From NCBI GenBank assembly GCA_024635885.1, contig JAGXIA010000110.1, positions 1 to 17,353 on the forward strand: a stretch of 17,353 bases of DNA. The letters run 5' to 3'. The notes under the pieces were generated by a model that was not told the DNA's origin, did not search any database, and was given only the letters and a program-made list of their open reading frames with translations. Below are positions 1 through 7,691 of the stretch, piece by piece. The position numbers were made by a program, and so were the translations under genes. The first letter of the stretch is position 1. The number at the start of each line of letters is the position of its first letter. The DNA comes from Helicobacteraceae bacterium (GTDB lineage: Bacteria > Campylobacterota > Campylobacteria > Campylobacterales > Sulfurimonadaceae).

Positions 1-2
1 TA

Positions 3-104
3 GAACACCAGATTGAAGATTTTCGTTATTTTAGTTTTGAAGCCTATTGCAACAGTATATTGGTGGCAAGTGGTGTATTTATTGTATCTGTGACAGAAAT
101 ATGA
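3..104 (+). CDS. Possible 3' end of an unidentified gene
   Basis: An open frame enters from the left edge and runs 33 codons to a TGA at 102-104. Its last residues read ILVASGVFIVSVTEI. The stop overlaps the ATG of the next gene in an ATGA arrangement, the usual spacing of coupled genes elsewhere in this window. No start codon is visible because the frame begins outside the window. The fragment is too short for me to recognise a family, and a chance open frame of this length is possible in AT-rich DNA. The ATGA junction is the only real support. Confidence 0.3.
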   Translation, partial: EHQIEDFRYFSFEAYCNSILVASGVFIVSVTEI

Positions 105-1291
105 AAATTAAACAATCAGGAATTATCTTGAAATACTTATTACTTATTTTTATAAATATATTATTTATTGGCTGTTCAAAGATGACTATAAGCAATTTTG
201 ATAATTTAAATAACTCTACTGCTACTAATAATTTAAAAGAAGATATAAATCGGCTTGTAGAGCCTCTCATAAATGGGAAGGAAGATGTTGGAATAGTTGT
301 TTCTGTACATAAAAATAATAATAATTTTACATATACATATGGGTATAAAGACAACTTTCACATAAATCCTATACAAGAAGATACTATTTTTGCAATTGGT
401 TCATCAACTAAATCAATGGTGATATCTTTGTTATTAATATTAGATAGTGAAGGATATTTGTCGCTAGATGAAACTATTGGGAATATATTACCAAAAAATC
501 TCCATTATAAAGATGAAAACGTTCGAAATATAACTTTAAAAGAATTAGCCCTTCATTCATCAGGCTTACCAAGAGAACCATTAAGTCTGGAAAGTTTATC
601 ATTAGCTGTTAAATATCAATTTACCGGAAATAATATTTATGCATATATAAATCGTGATTATATGTATAAATATTTATCTGAAATGACTATTAATAAAAAC
701 CCTAATAATAAAGCTGTATATTCTAATATTGGGATTGCTTTGTTAGGACATGCTCTTACATTGAAAATGAATAAACCCTTGGAAGAATTATTAAAAGAGT
801 ATCTATTTGAGCCATTAGATATGAAAAATACTGCATTTACTCTGAATAATAAACAAATACAAATGTTATCTGAAGGACATGTGGGTGATCTTCCTCTATT
901 TATGAATAGAAATGAACCTTTACAAAATTGGAAATTTTCTACATTCATGAAAGGAACAGGTGGATTATACTCGAATGCAGAAGATATAATGAAATTTTTG
1001 GAAGCAAATTTAGGGCAATCAAATACAAAAGTGGATGTTGTTTTAAATAAATCTCATGAAATTTTAGCAAAAGATGATAGTTTATATTTCACACTTGGAT
1101 GGCAAGTTCAGTACATACCAAAATATGACACATATATTTATTTTAAATATGGCGTTATTGCAGGATTTAGTTGTTACATGGGTATGGAATTAAAAAGTAA
1201 AACGGCAATAGTGGTATTAAAAAATAATTTTAATTGGGAAGACAAGATTGGGCATCAGATACTCCTTGAAATGGCTTTATCAAAGAAATGA
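101..1291 (+). CDS. Class C beta-lactamase-like serine hydrolase, lipoprotein
   Basis: The product is a 396-residue serine hydrolase of the beta-lactamase/penicillin-binding-protein fold (PF00144 type). I start it at the ATG at 101, which puts a clean lipoprotein signal at the N-terminus: a hydrophobic stretch at residues 8-24 ending in LFIGC with Cys25 as the lipidated residue. The frame is open back to 47, but that would bury the signal. The catalytic motifs are visible: SSTK at 101-104 (SxxK), YSN at 207-209 (YxN) and KYG at 349-351 in the KTG position. Family members act as D,D-peptidases, esterases or beta-lactamases at the cell envelope, and the sequence does not say which. The gene is richer in Asn, Ile and AAT/AAA codons than its neighbours and has no link to the pigment operon, so it may have been acquired separately. 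Confidence 0.85.
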   Translation: MKIKQSGIILKYLLLIFINILFIGCSKMTISNFDNLNNSTATNNLKEDINRLVEPLINGKEDVGIVVSVHKNNNNFTYTYGYKDNFHINPIQEDTIFAIGSSTKSMVISLLLILDSEGYLSLDETIGNILPKNLHYKDENVRNITLKELALHSSGLPREPLSLESLSLAVKYQFTGNNIYAYINRDYMYKYLSEMTINKNPNNKAVYSNIGIALLGHALTLKMNKPLEELLKEYLFEPLDMKNTAFTLNNKQIQMLSEGHVGDLPLFMNRNEPLQNWKFSTFMKGTGGLYSNAEDIMKFLEANLGQSNTKVDVVLNKSHEILAKDDSLYFTLGWQVQYIPKYDTYIYFKYGVIAGFSCYMGMELKSKTAIVVLKNNFNWEDKIGHQILLEMALSKK

Positions 1292-1376
1292 TAGATTATA
1301 AAAGGGAGTGTTTTTCCGTAGATTTTTTCTTAATGACCCAAATAATCAAAAACTATCCTAGAGTTTAGTATTATTT

Positions 1377-1385
1377 TGATAAAAT
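1377..1385 (+). promoter_or_regulatory. Candidate extended -10 promoter for the pigment operon
   Basis: TGATAAAAT fits an extended -10 element (TGn plus TAAAAT) in the 135-base noncoding gap before the flavoprotein gene. It would start transcription about 35 bases before that gene's TTG. No convincing -35 hexamer is present, which is common in Campylobacterota, where the -10 carries most of the signal. The rest of the gap is AT-rich with no clear hairpin. AT-rich DNA yields such matches by chance. Confidence 0.35.
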
Positions 1386-1417
1386 TTCCTAATAAAGATT
1401 AATAATTATTATGTTTT

Positions 1418-1421
1418 GGAG
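1418..1421 (+). promoter_or_regulatory. Ribosome binding site that selects a TTG start
   Basis: GGAG lies five bases before the TTG at 1427. The nearby ATGs at 1411 and 1422 both run into stops within a few codons, so the TTG is the only start that keeps the full N-terminal FAD-binding strand. Confidence 0.6.
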
Positions 1422-1426
1422 ATGAA

Positions 1427-2641
1427 TTGGAATTAGTGGATATCTTTATTATAGGTGCTGGACCCGCAGGTTCGATTTCCGCTGCGAAGCTTGTTCAAGA
1501 AGGTTTTAGTGTAAAAGTTGTTGATAGATTAAAGTTTCCAAGATTTGTGATTGGTGAATCGCTTTTACCTAGATGCAATGAACTGCTTGATGATGCGAAT
1601 ATGCTTGAGTGTATACAAAAAGCTGATTTTCAATTAAAAGGCGGTGCTATTTTTGAGAGTGAATATGATGATTATACAGCACTTGATTTTTCTAAAAATA
1701 TGGGGCAAAAGTGGGGCAGCTCTTTTCAGGTCAAAAGAGAGAAATTTGACAAGTTGCTTATTGATGATGCACAAACGAAAGGTTGTGATGTTGAGTATGA
1801 AACAGAAGTAATTGCTTATGATGAGAATGAAAATATAATTACTGTTAAAAATTTGGATGGACGTGAGAAGAGGTATAAGGCTAAAAAAGTTTTAGATGCG
1901 TCTGGATACGGGAGAGTTCTTCCTCGTTTACTAAATCTTGAAGCAGAATCATCTTTGGCTCTTCGTCGTGCTGTTTTCGCAAGAGTTGACAATGATGTTC
2001 GTCCAACTGATGAGACGAACGGATATATTATTATAAGTGTAGTTGGTAATAATGATGCTTGGATGTGGAATATTCCGTTTTCTGATGGGACAACATCTGT
2101 TGGGATTGTTTGCACTGAGAAGTATTTCAACTCCTTTGGCATGAGTGATGAAGAGTTTTGGGAACATACCGTTTACGCTTATCCGCCAACTGCAAAAAGG
2201 TATAAAAATTCTAAAAGAACAGTTGATGTTGGCTCTATTGTAGGCTATTCATCAGCTGTTACAAAACTCTTTGCTCAGAACTATATTTTAACAGGGAATG
2301 CATCTGAATTTTTAGATCCTGTTTTTTCTTCCGGTGTTACCCTTGCACTCGAGTCTGGTTCCAAAGCTGCAGAGCTTGTCGCAAGAGAACTCAAAGGTGA
2401 AGCTGTTGATTATCAAGTCGAATATGAAGATTACATGATGATGGGAATAAACGTATTTAGAGATTATGTGGATGCCTGGTACGATGGAACTCTTCAAACT
2501 ATTATTTTCTCAGATAAAGCAAATGCCGGGATTACCAAGAAAATTGTGTCTATATTAAGCGGCTATGTTTGGGATGAGAAAAACAGTTTTGTAACATCTT
2601 CAAGACTCGCACTCAAAACTACATATGAGATTTTAAAATAA
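1427..2641 (+). CDS. FAD-dependent oxidoreductase, flavin halogenase-like
   Basis: This 404-residue flavoprotein belongs to the family that includes flavin-dependent halogenases and related monooxygenases. The FAD-binding GAGPAG is at residues 10-15 directly after the first beta strand, followed by FPRFVIGESLLP at 37-48, typical of the halogenase branch. A WMWNIP segment at 212-217 matches the WxWxIP signature of that branch, and Lys71 in FQLKGGAIF sits where a catalytic lysine is expected in phenolic halogenases. Translation starts at TTG. It is the first gene of the operon and shares one base with the dehydratase gene. Flavoproteins of this type occur in aryl polyene, flexirubin and xanthomonadin clusters. 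Whether this one halogenates the aryl head or performs another oxidation cannot be read from the sequence. A geranylgeranyl-reductase-like role is a less likely alternative. Confidence 0.85.
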   Translation: MELVDIFIIGAGPAGSISAAKLVQEGFSVKVVDRLKFPRFVIGESLLPRCNELLDDANMLECIQKADFQLKGGAIFESEYDDYTALDFSKNMGQKWGSSFQVKREKFDKLLIDDAQTKGCDVEYETEVIAYDENENIITVKNLDGREKRYKAKKVLDASGYGRVLPRLLNLEAESSLALRRAVFARVDNDVRPTDETNGYIIISVVGNNDAWMWNIPFSDGTTSVGIVCTEKYFNSFGMSDEEFWEHTVYAYPPTAKRYKNSKRTVDVGSIVGYSSAVTKLFAQNYILTGNASEFLDPVFSSGVTLALESGSKAAELVARELKGEAVDYQVEYEDYMMMGINVFRDYVDAWYDGTLQTIIFSDKANAGITKKIVSILSGYVWDEKNSFVTSSRLALKTTYEILK

Positions 2642-2934
2642 TGCTGCTTGATGGCTTATATGAAGTTGTAAACAAAGAGAAAGACCAAGCTACTGTAGAG
2701 CTAAGTGATAAAGAGCATCCAATTTTTAAAGCTCATTTTCCATCTAATCCTATTTTCCCAGGATTTGTGCATTTTGAGATAATCTCAGCTCTGTTTGATA
2801 TAGAAATAACTACTATAAAAAAGGCAAAATTTACTAACACAGTATCACCAAAGCAAATTTTAGAGTACAAAAGAAACGGTAATAAGTTTACTGTATTATG
2901 TGAAAGTAAAGAGGTAGCAACATTTTCGTTATAA
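2641..2934 (+). CDS. Small hotdog-fold 3-hydroxyacyl-ACP dehydratase
   Basis: A 97-residue protein with one hotdog domain of the FabZ/ApeI type. The core AHFPSNPIFPGFVHFE at residues 31-46 matches the FabZ GHFPxxPIxPG...E pattern, with candidate catalytic His32 and Glu46. It is shorter than FabZ (about 145 residues), in line with the compact dehydratases of aryl polyene clusters. In that pathway such an enzyme removes water from the 3-hydroxyacyl-ACP intermediate in each cycle and leaves the double bonds of the polyene. Its ATG shares one base with the stop of the flavoprotein gene (TAATG), suggesting coupled translation. Confidence 0.8.
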   Translation: MLLDGLYEVVNKEKDQATVELSDKEHPIFKAHFPSNPIFPGFVHFEIISALFDIEITTIKKAKFTNTVSPKQILEYKRNGNKFTVLCESKEVATFSL

Positions 2935-2947
2935 ATGATAAAATCAA

Positions 2948-2956
2948 TGGTATAAT
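2948..2956 (+). promoter_or_regulatory. Candidate internal extended -10 promoter
   Basis: TGGTATAAT is an exact extended -10 element (TGn plus TATAAT) in the 49-base gap between the dehydratase and ammonia-lyase genes, the largest gap within the operon. Transcription would start near 2963, about 20 bases before the lyase ATG. It could give the lyase and downstream genes their own transcript. There is no clear -35. Confidence 0.45.
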
Positions 2957-2983
2957 TTTTCAACAATTAGGAATAAAGATTAA

Positions 2984-4498
2984 ATGATAATAGATGATAA
3001 AACACTAAGTTACAAAAACTTTATAGATGCTAGTGAGATTAGATTGAGCGACTCACAAGAATATATAGATTTTGTAAATGCAGGACATAACTTTTTAATA
3101 GAAAATATTCGTAATGGAAGACCGATCTATGGTGTAACTACGGGTTATGGAGAGGCTGGCCAAAATTATGCAGCTTTTGAAGAAGCAGAGGAACTTCAAT
3201 ACAATCTTTTTAGTTTTCATGGCTGCGGTGTTGGTGAATATCTGAGTGAAGATGTTAGCCGTATTATGATGATAATAAGGATGATAAGTCTCTCTAAGGG
3301 TAAAAGCGGTATCAGTTATGACTTACTTAAAAGATTTGAACTTTTACTTGAGAAAAAAATATACCCTCTTATTCCCTCTCAAGGTTCAGTCGGTGCTAGT
3401 GGAGATTTGACTCCTTTGTCATACATAGCTGCTGTTATTGCAGGTGAGAGAGAAGTTGTTTATAAGGGTAAGACTTTACCAACAAGTGAAGTGTATAAAA
3501 CATTAGATATCAAACCCTATAGTTTTAAACCAAAAGAAGCTCTGGCAATCATGAACGGTACGGCGGCCATGAGTGCAATAGCGATTGATGCTATTGAGAA
3601 GTTTGAGGTTTTACTTAGTACTTCGGAGAGTTTTGTAGCATCCATTTTTGAATTATTACTTTGTGACATAACACCTTTGGAACCATTTGTCCATGAGAGC
3701 AAACCCTTTGAGGGGCAAAAAAGTGCAGCCTCGAACATACTTGAAAAATGTGCAGATTCAAAACTCACTCATGAAGCTTTTAGCAGATATGAAAACTTTC
3801 ATTTAGAAAAAGAACTCAATATTCAAGACAGATATTCTATACGTTGTTCACCTCAAGTTCTTGGCGTTATACACGACAATCTCGCCATTGCTAAAAAATG
3901 GATAGAGACAGAGATAAATGGAGTGAATGATAATCCTCTCATAGACCATATTGGCAAAAAAATATATACCTCCGGTAACTTTTATGGCGGGTATGTCGCA
4001 CATGCTATGGATACCATGCGTATTTGTGTTGGAAATTTAGCAGATTTACTTGACAAAGAGTTTGCTCTTTTAGTTGATCATAAATTTAACAAAGGCTTGG
4101 GAGAGAGTTTAAAACTAAACACAAAGTCTACGCATCACGGGTTCAAGGCTATGCAAATAACTCTTAGCTCATTGACTGCAGATGTTATTATGAATACAGT
4201 TCCGGCATCATTACATTCTCGTCCGACTGAGTCACATAACCAAGATAAAGTAAGCATGGGAACAACTGCGGCACTGCACTTTGCAAAACAGTTGCCAGAT
4301 TTAACAAATATGCTCAGTATTGCTCTTCTTGGCATGGCACAGGGTGTTGATTTAAGAGGTAGAGAAAACTGTTCACCATTTTTACAAAAAAACTATGATT
4401 CTATAAGAGCCGAGGTTACAAAACTGACGCATGACAGAAGAATGGATCTTGATATAAAAGTTGTAAATAAAATGTTAAGAGATGGACAGTTTAGATGA
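2984..4498 (+). CDS. MIO-type aromatic amino acid ammonia-lyase (probably Tyr/Phe)
   Basis: A 504-residue member of the histidine/phenylalanine/tyrosine ammonia-lyase family, full length for bacterial enzymes. The Ala138-Ser139-Gly140 triad in GSVGASGDLTPL cyclises to the MIO electrophile. The catalytic Tyr49 is in YGVTTGYG. Conserved RYSIRCSPQVLG and NDNPL segments follow. HNQDKVSMGT at about 418-427 carries the NQD seen in Phe/Tyr lyases, whereas histidine lyases have QED. The selectivity pair after LQYNL is Phe78-His79. The gene lies in a pigment operon with no other histidine-degradation gene, so I infer that it makes cinnamate or p-coumarate as the aryl starter unit. Automatic pipelines may call it hutH. 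The stop overlaps the ketoreductase ATG (ATGA). Confidence 0.9.
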   Translation: MIIDDKTLSYKNFIDASEIRLSDSQEYIDFVNAGHNFLIENIRNGRPIYGVTTGYGEAGQNYAAFEEAEELQYNLFSFHGCGVGEYLSEDVSRIMMIIRMISLSKGKSGISYDLLKRFELLLEKKIYPLIPSQGSVGASGDLTPLSYIAAVIAGEREVVYKGKTLPTSEVYKTLDIKPYSFKPKEALAIMNGTAAMSAIAIDAIEKFEVLLSTSESFVASIFELLLCDITPLEPFVHESKPFEGQKSAASNILEKCADSKLTHEAFSRYENFHLEKELNIQDRYSIRCSPQVLGVIHDNLAIAKKWIETEINGVNDNPLIDHIGKKIYTSGNFYGGYVAHAMDTMRICVGNLADLLDKEFALLVDHKFNKGLGESLKLNTKSTHHGFKAMQITLSSLTADVIMNTVPASLHSRPTESHNQDKVSMGTTAALHFAKQLPDLTNMLSIALLGMAQGVDLRGRENCSPFLQKNYDSIRAEVTKLTHDRRMDLDIKVVNKMLRDGQFR

Positions 4499-5187
4499 AA
4501 AAAGTCTTGATTACAGGTTCAACAGGTGCGATTGGTGAAGCGTGTGCAAAATACTTCCATGATAATGGCTATTTTGTATATCTCCATTATAATAGTAATG
4601 AAGCAAAAGCAAAAGAGCTAAACAAAGAACTGTCTAATTCCGAATTACTGCAGTTTGATATAACTAAAAAAGATGAAGTTGTCCGTGCTTTGGAAGAATT
4701 AGAACTCGATGTTCTTGTGAATAATGCAGGAATCACTAAAGATAATTTATTTTTTTGGATGAGTGATGAAGAGTGGAGTGATGTTATAGACACCTCTGTA
4801 AATGGAACTTTCTATGTAACAAAAGCAGTTCTTAAAAAAATGATTCTAAAGAAAAAAGGCTCTATAGTAAATGTGGCTTCTGTCTCCGGGCTTGTTGGAA
4901 ATGCCGGTCAGACAAATTACTCAGCTGCAAAAGGAGCCATAATTGCATTTACAAAAGCCCTCTCGGCGGAGGTTGCTAGGTATACAATCCGTGTCAATGC
5001 AGTAGCTCCAGGCTTGATTGAGTCTGACATGACAAAAGAACTCGACTTAAAAGAGATGAAAAAAGCTATTCCTCTAAGAAGGATAGGAAAACCTGAAGAA
5101 GTGGCTGAATGTGTCTTTTTCTTAGGTGACAAAGCATCGTATGTAACTGGAGAAACTTTAAATATCAGTGGTGGAATGGTTCGATGA
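4495..5187 (+). CDS. FabG-like 3-ketoacyl-ACP reductase (SDR family)
   Basis: A 230-residue classical short-chain dehydrogenase. It has the nucleotide-binding TGSTGAIG at residues 7-14, NNAG at 76-79, and the catalytic Ser129, Tyr142 and Lys146 in the spacing of FabG (NYSAAK). The C-terminal YVTGETLNISGGMVR is typical of FabG proteins. In an aryl polyene pathway it would use NADPH to reduce the 3-keto group of each extended intermediate before dehydration. It is coupled by ATGA overlaps to the lyase upstream and the glycosyltransferase downstream, so it is more likely dedicated to this pathway than to housekeeping fatty acid synthesis. Confidence 0.9.
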   Translation: MKKVLITGSTGAIGEACAKYFHDNGYFVYLHYNSNEAKAKELNKELSNSELLQFDITKKDEVVRALEELELDVLVNNAGITKDNLFFWMSDEEWSDVIDTSVNGTFYVTKAVLKKMILKKKGSIVNVASVSGLVGNAGQTNYSAAKGAIIAFTKALSAEVARYTIRVNAVAPGLIESDMTKELDLKEMKKAIPLRRIGKPEEVAECVFFLGDKASYVTGETLNISGGMVR

Positions 5188-5918
5188 ACAAAAAAAATAC
5201 TACAGTAGTCATAGTCCCAACTTACAATAACCCAAAAACCATAAAAGCTGTAGCAAAGGACATTTTAGAGCATGGTTTTATTCCAATCATTGTGGATGAC
5301 GGTTCTGATGAGCCAATAGAGAATCTTTTTTTAGATGAAGAAAAATCTGCAATTCATTTTGTAAGACACAGTATAAATAAAGGTAAAGGTCAAGCTATTG
5401 TCAGCGGTCTAAGAAAAACCAAGGAACTTGGTTTTACATACGCGCTCAGCATGGATGGAGACGGACAGCATTTAGCTTCACAAATTCAAAAATTAGTTGA
5501 TGTTTATGAAGATGATGCAATTGTTATTGGTGCTAGAAATTTTGATTTAAAAAATGTACCCAAAGCTTCAAAATTTGGAAGATGGTTTAGCAACTTTTGG
5601 GCTTGCTGGGATACAGGACAGCTTATTACCGATTCACTTTCAGGATTTAGAATCTATCCTGTAAGCATATTATCACTCCCTATAAAAACATCAAAATTTG
5701 ACTGGGAAATGGAAGTTCTCGTCAGACATGCGGATGCAGGAAAAATTATCAAAGAGGTAGCGATAGAATGCTATTATCCAACTCCTGAGGAGAGGGTCAG
5801 CCATTTTAGAAAATTTGGTGATACAGCATCTATTGTCTTGGTTCATCTCCAAATACTGCCTTTTAAATGGACAAGATTTATACTTGAAAAATTAACTCGT
5901 AAAAAAAGAGAATTGTGA
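5184..5918 (+). CDS. GT2-family glycosyltransferase
   Basis: A 244-residue glycosyltransferase with the GT-A fold of family 2. VVIVPTYNN opens the nucleotide-sugar fold at residues 8-16, VDDGSD is at 37-42, and DGDGQH at 91-96 contains the metal- and UDP-sugar-binding aspartates. No membrane helix is obvious, so it is probably cytosolic or peripheral. Family 2 enzymes with acyltransferase partners are standard in aryl polyene clusters, where they are thought to add a sugar to the lipid anchor or aryl head. Donor and acceptor cannot be told from sequence. It overlaps both neighbours by four bases, placing it firmly in the operon next to the acyltransferase. Confidence 0.88.
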   Translation: MNKKNTTVVIVPTYNNPKTIKAVAKDILEHGFIPIIVDDGSDEPIENLFLDEEKSAIHFVRHSINKGKGQAIVSGLRKTKELGFTYALSMDGDGQHLASQIQKLVDVYEDDAIVIGARNFDLKNVPKASKFGRWFSNFWACWDTGQLITDSLSGFRIYPVSILSLPIKTSKFDWEMEVLVRHADAGKIIKEVAIECYYPTPEERVSHFRKFGDTASIVLVHLQILPFKWTRFILEKLTRKKREL

Positions 5919-6781
5919 GAACTAAGCAAAGAGGAAGTGGATGGAGCATAAAGCTCGTATTTAACTTATACAAGCTTTTTGGGTACAAATTTATCTATTA
6001 TCTTTTGTATCCTATTACTTTTTTTTATTTTATATTTTCAAAAAATGTTAAAGAATCTTTAAAAATATATTATAAGCATTTAAATATTGAACTGACTAAT
6101 AAAATCTATTATGAGCATTTAAGAGTCTTTGCTATCACAATGCTTGACAGGTTCATCACAAAAGTAGACAAAGAAAGTTATACATTTTTGTATGATGATA
6201 AAGAGACCCCTCTTGAAATATTTACTAAAGGAACAATTCTTTTATTCTCTCATTTTGGCGGATGGGCAGCATCTTCAAGTGTTTCCCGTTCAAGCAACAA
6301 AATGAATATTGTCATGCAGGAATCTATGCTAGATGCGATTAAAAGTATAGAAGACTCTCTTGAATCTGAAACAAATGTATCTATCATTGATTTAAAAACT
6401 GGTCCCATCAGCGTTTCTATTCAAATAGCAAATGCTTTAATGAATGAAGAGATTGTAGCAATAATGGGTGACAGAGCCTCTAATAAAAAAGCTGTGATAG
6501 AGCTTGATTTTTTGAATGAAAAAGCCTATTTCAACAAAAATCCATTTCAAATTGCCTATAAAATGGATAAGCCTATATTGATATATTTTGTTATTTTAGT
6601 TGGTATGCAAACATATAAAATAGAATATTTAAGAGTGGATGTGGACAAAACTAAAGCTGAAGATGAAGCAGTATTCGAAGCAGTCAAAATCTATGTAAAA
6701 GAGTATGAGAGTATCATAAAAAGATATCCAAATCAGTGGCTTAATTTCTATGATTTTTGGGATAAAGAGTTTAAGAGTTAA
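5915..6781 (+). CDS. LpxL/HtrB-like lysophospholipid acyltransferase
   Basis: A 288-residue protein with the layout of lipid A-type late acyltransferases: an N-terminal hydrophobic anchor at about 25-42, a SHFGGW segment at 112-117 in the HX4[D/E] active-site position, and EIVAIMGDRA about 80 residues later, matching the conserved second block. In aryl polyene clusters this protein is thought to transfer an acyl or polyene chain to the lipid carrier at the inner membrane. The catalytic His113 is present, but the acidic residue expected five positions later is Ala118. The gene overlaps the glycosyltransferase by four bases and is followed two bases later by the membrane protein gene. Confidence 0.82.
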   Translation: MRTKQRGSGWSIKLVFNLYKLFGYKFIYYLLYPITFFYFIFSKNVKESLKIYYKHLNIELTNKIYYEHLRVFAITMLDRFITKVDKESYTFLYDDKETPLEIFTKGTILLFSHFGGWAASSSVSRSSNKMNIVMQESMLDAIKSIEDSLESETNVSIIDLKTGPISVSIQIANALMNEEIVAIMGDRASNKKAVIELDFLNEKAYFNKNPFQIAYKMDKPILIYFVILVGMQTYKIEYLRVDVDKTKAEDEAVFEAVKIYVKEYESIIKRYPNQWLNFYDFWDKEFKS

Positions 6782-6783
6782 TT

Positions 6784-7203
6784 ATGAATTTCTCATTACT
6801 CACACCTCTCTTTTTAATCGTACTCGTAGTTGCATATTATTTGACTGATATAGAGATTATTAAGATGATTCCTGCACTTATATCAGCCCTGTTTTTTTTA
6901 CTTTTTTTATTTGCATATTTATATGACAAAAAAATAATTTTAAAGTTCACTAAAAAGTTTTATAAAAAAGACTTAAATCAAAATGAGCTAGAGTATATAA
7001 GCAGTGGCGATGGCTATTGGGCTATTGTTACATTTATTAACAGTGTGATTCAGGCAGTATTAGCACTGTATGCAGAGAGTGTTTTCTGGGCACTTTATAT
7101 CTCTGTGGGTTGGTATTTGTATTTTCTGTTGGCTTTGGTATTGCAGGTCGCTTATGGTAAAGTGTATGTAATTAAAAGAAACAAAAATAAGAGAGAGGGA
7201 TGA
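6784..7203 (+). CDS. Four-helix inner-membrane protein of the pigment operon
   Basis: A 139-residue membrane protein with four predicted helices at about residues 6-20, 29-47, 78-97 and 100-124, a basic stretch after the second helix (KKIILKFTKKFYKK) and a basic C-terminus. It resembles the small COG4648-type membrane proteins found beside the acyltransferase in aryl polyene clusters, but that match rests on position and topology rather than a diagnostic motif. A role in handling or flipping the lipid-linked product is inference. It starts just after the acyltransferase stop, and its own stop overlaps the next ATG. Confidence 0.75.
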   Translation: MNFSLLTPLFLIVLVVAYYLTDIEIIKMIPALISALFFLLFLFAYLYDKKIILKFTKKFYKKDLNQNELEYISSGDGYWAIVTFINSVIQAVLALYAESVFWALYISVGWYLYFLLALVLQVAYGKVYVIKRNKNKREG

Positions 7204-7691
7204 TGTTTAAAGCAGCAGTAATTGTATCTTTATTTATAAGCTTGGCATTATCGAGTAGTTTTAACTTTAGTGAAGTTCGCTACAGTGATGCGTTAGATAG
7301 ATCTATTGAATTTCATGGGATAATAACTTTTTTAGAAGACGGTCTTTTTATTGAATATAATGACATTAACAAATCATTGAAATATAGCGCAGATACTTTG
7401 GTTTATGTGCAAGACAACCAAGAAGTAAAGCTTGGTGAACAAGAAACTAAAAAAATAATACAATATTTCGATGTGCTAATGCTTCTTCGTGGTAATAATG
7501 AAGAGCAGTTATCAGCTCAATTTGCCATAAAGAAACTTCAAGATAAAAGTATTTTAAAGCCAAAAGGAAATTTGGAGAAGTTTATAAAAAAGATAGAACT
7601 CATAAAGATTGATAAGATGTTAAAAGAAGTAAAGCTTTTTTTAAAAAACAATGACACCATAAAGATAAGCATTCAAGATGAAATACGTTAA
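7200..7691 (+). CDS. LolA-like periplasmic carrier protein
   Basis: A 163-residue exported protein. It begins with a hydrophobic signal segment at residues 3-19 (FKAAVIVSLFISLALSS) and continues with a beta-strand-rich region about a single LolA-like domain long, including GIITFLEDGLFIEY. Such carriers pair with MMPL exporters in aryl polyene clusters and are thought to ferry the lipid-linked pigment across the periplasm. I assign it from signal peptide, size and position just before an MMPL gene; sequence similarity to true LolA is weak. GAGAGAGGG precedes two adjacent ATGs (7200 and 7203), either of which could start it. It overlaps the MMPL gene by 14 bases. Confidence 0.7.
   Translation: MMFKAAVIVSLFISLALSSSFNFSEVRYSDALDRSIEFHGIITFLEDGLFIEYNDINKSLKYSADTLVYVQDNQEVKLGEQETKKIIQYFDVLMLLRGNNEEQLSAQFAIKKLQDKSILKPKGNLEKFIKKIELIKIDKMLKEVKLFLKNNDTIKISIQDEIR

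Noticed and set aside
101..1291. True antibiotic-resistance beta-lactamase
   Set aside because: The motifs only show the general serine-hydrolase fold; lipoproteins of this family include many peptidases and esterases, and nothing in the context points to resistance.
2984..4498. Annotation of the MIO lyase as HutH in histidine catabolism
   Set aside because: It has NQD rather than QED near the C-terminal active-site segment, and it is embedded in a pigment operon with no hutU, hutI or hutG.
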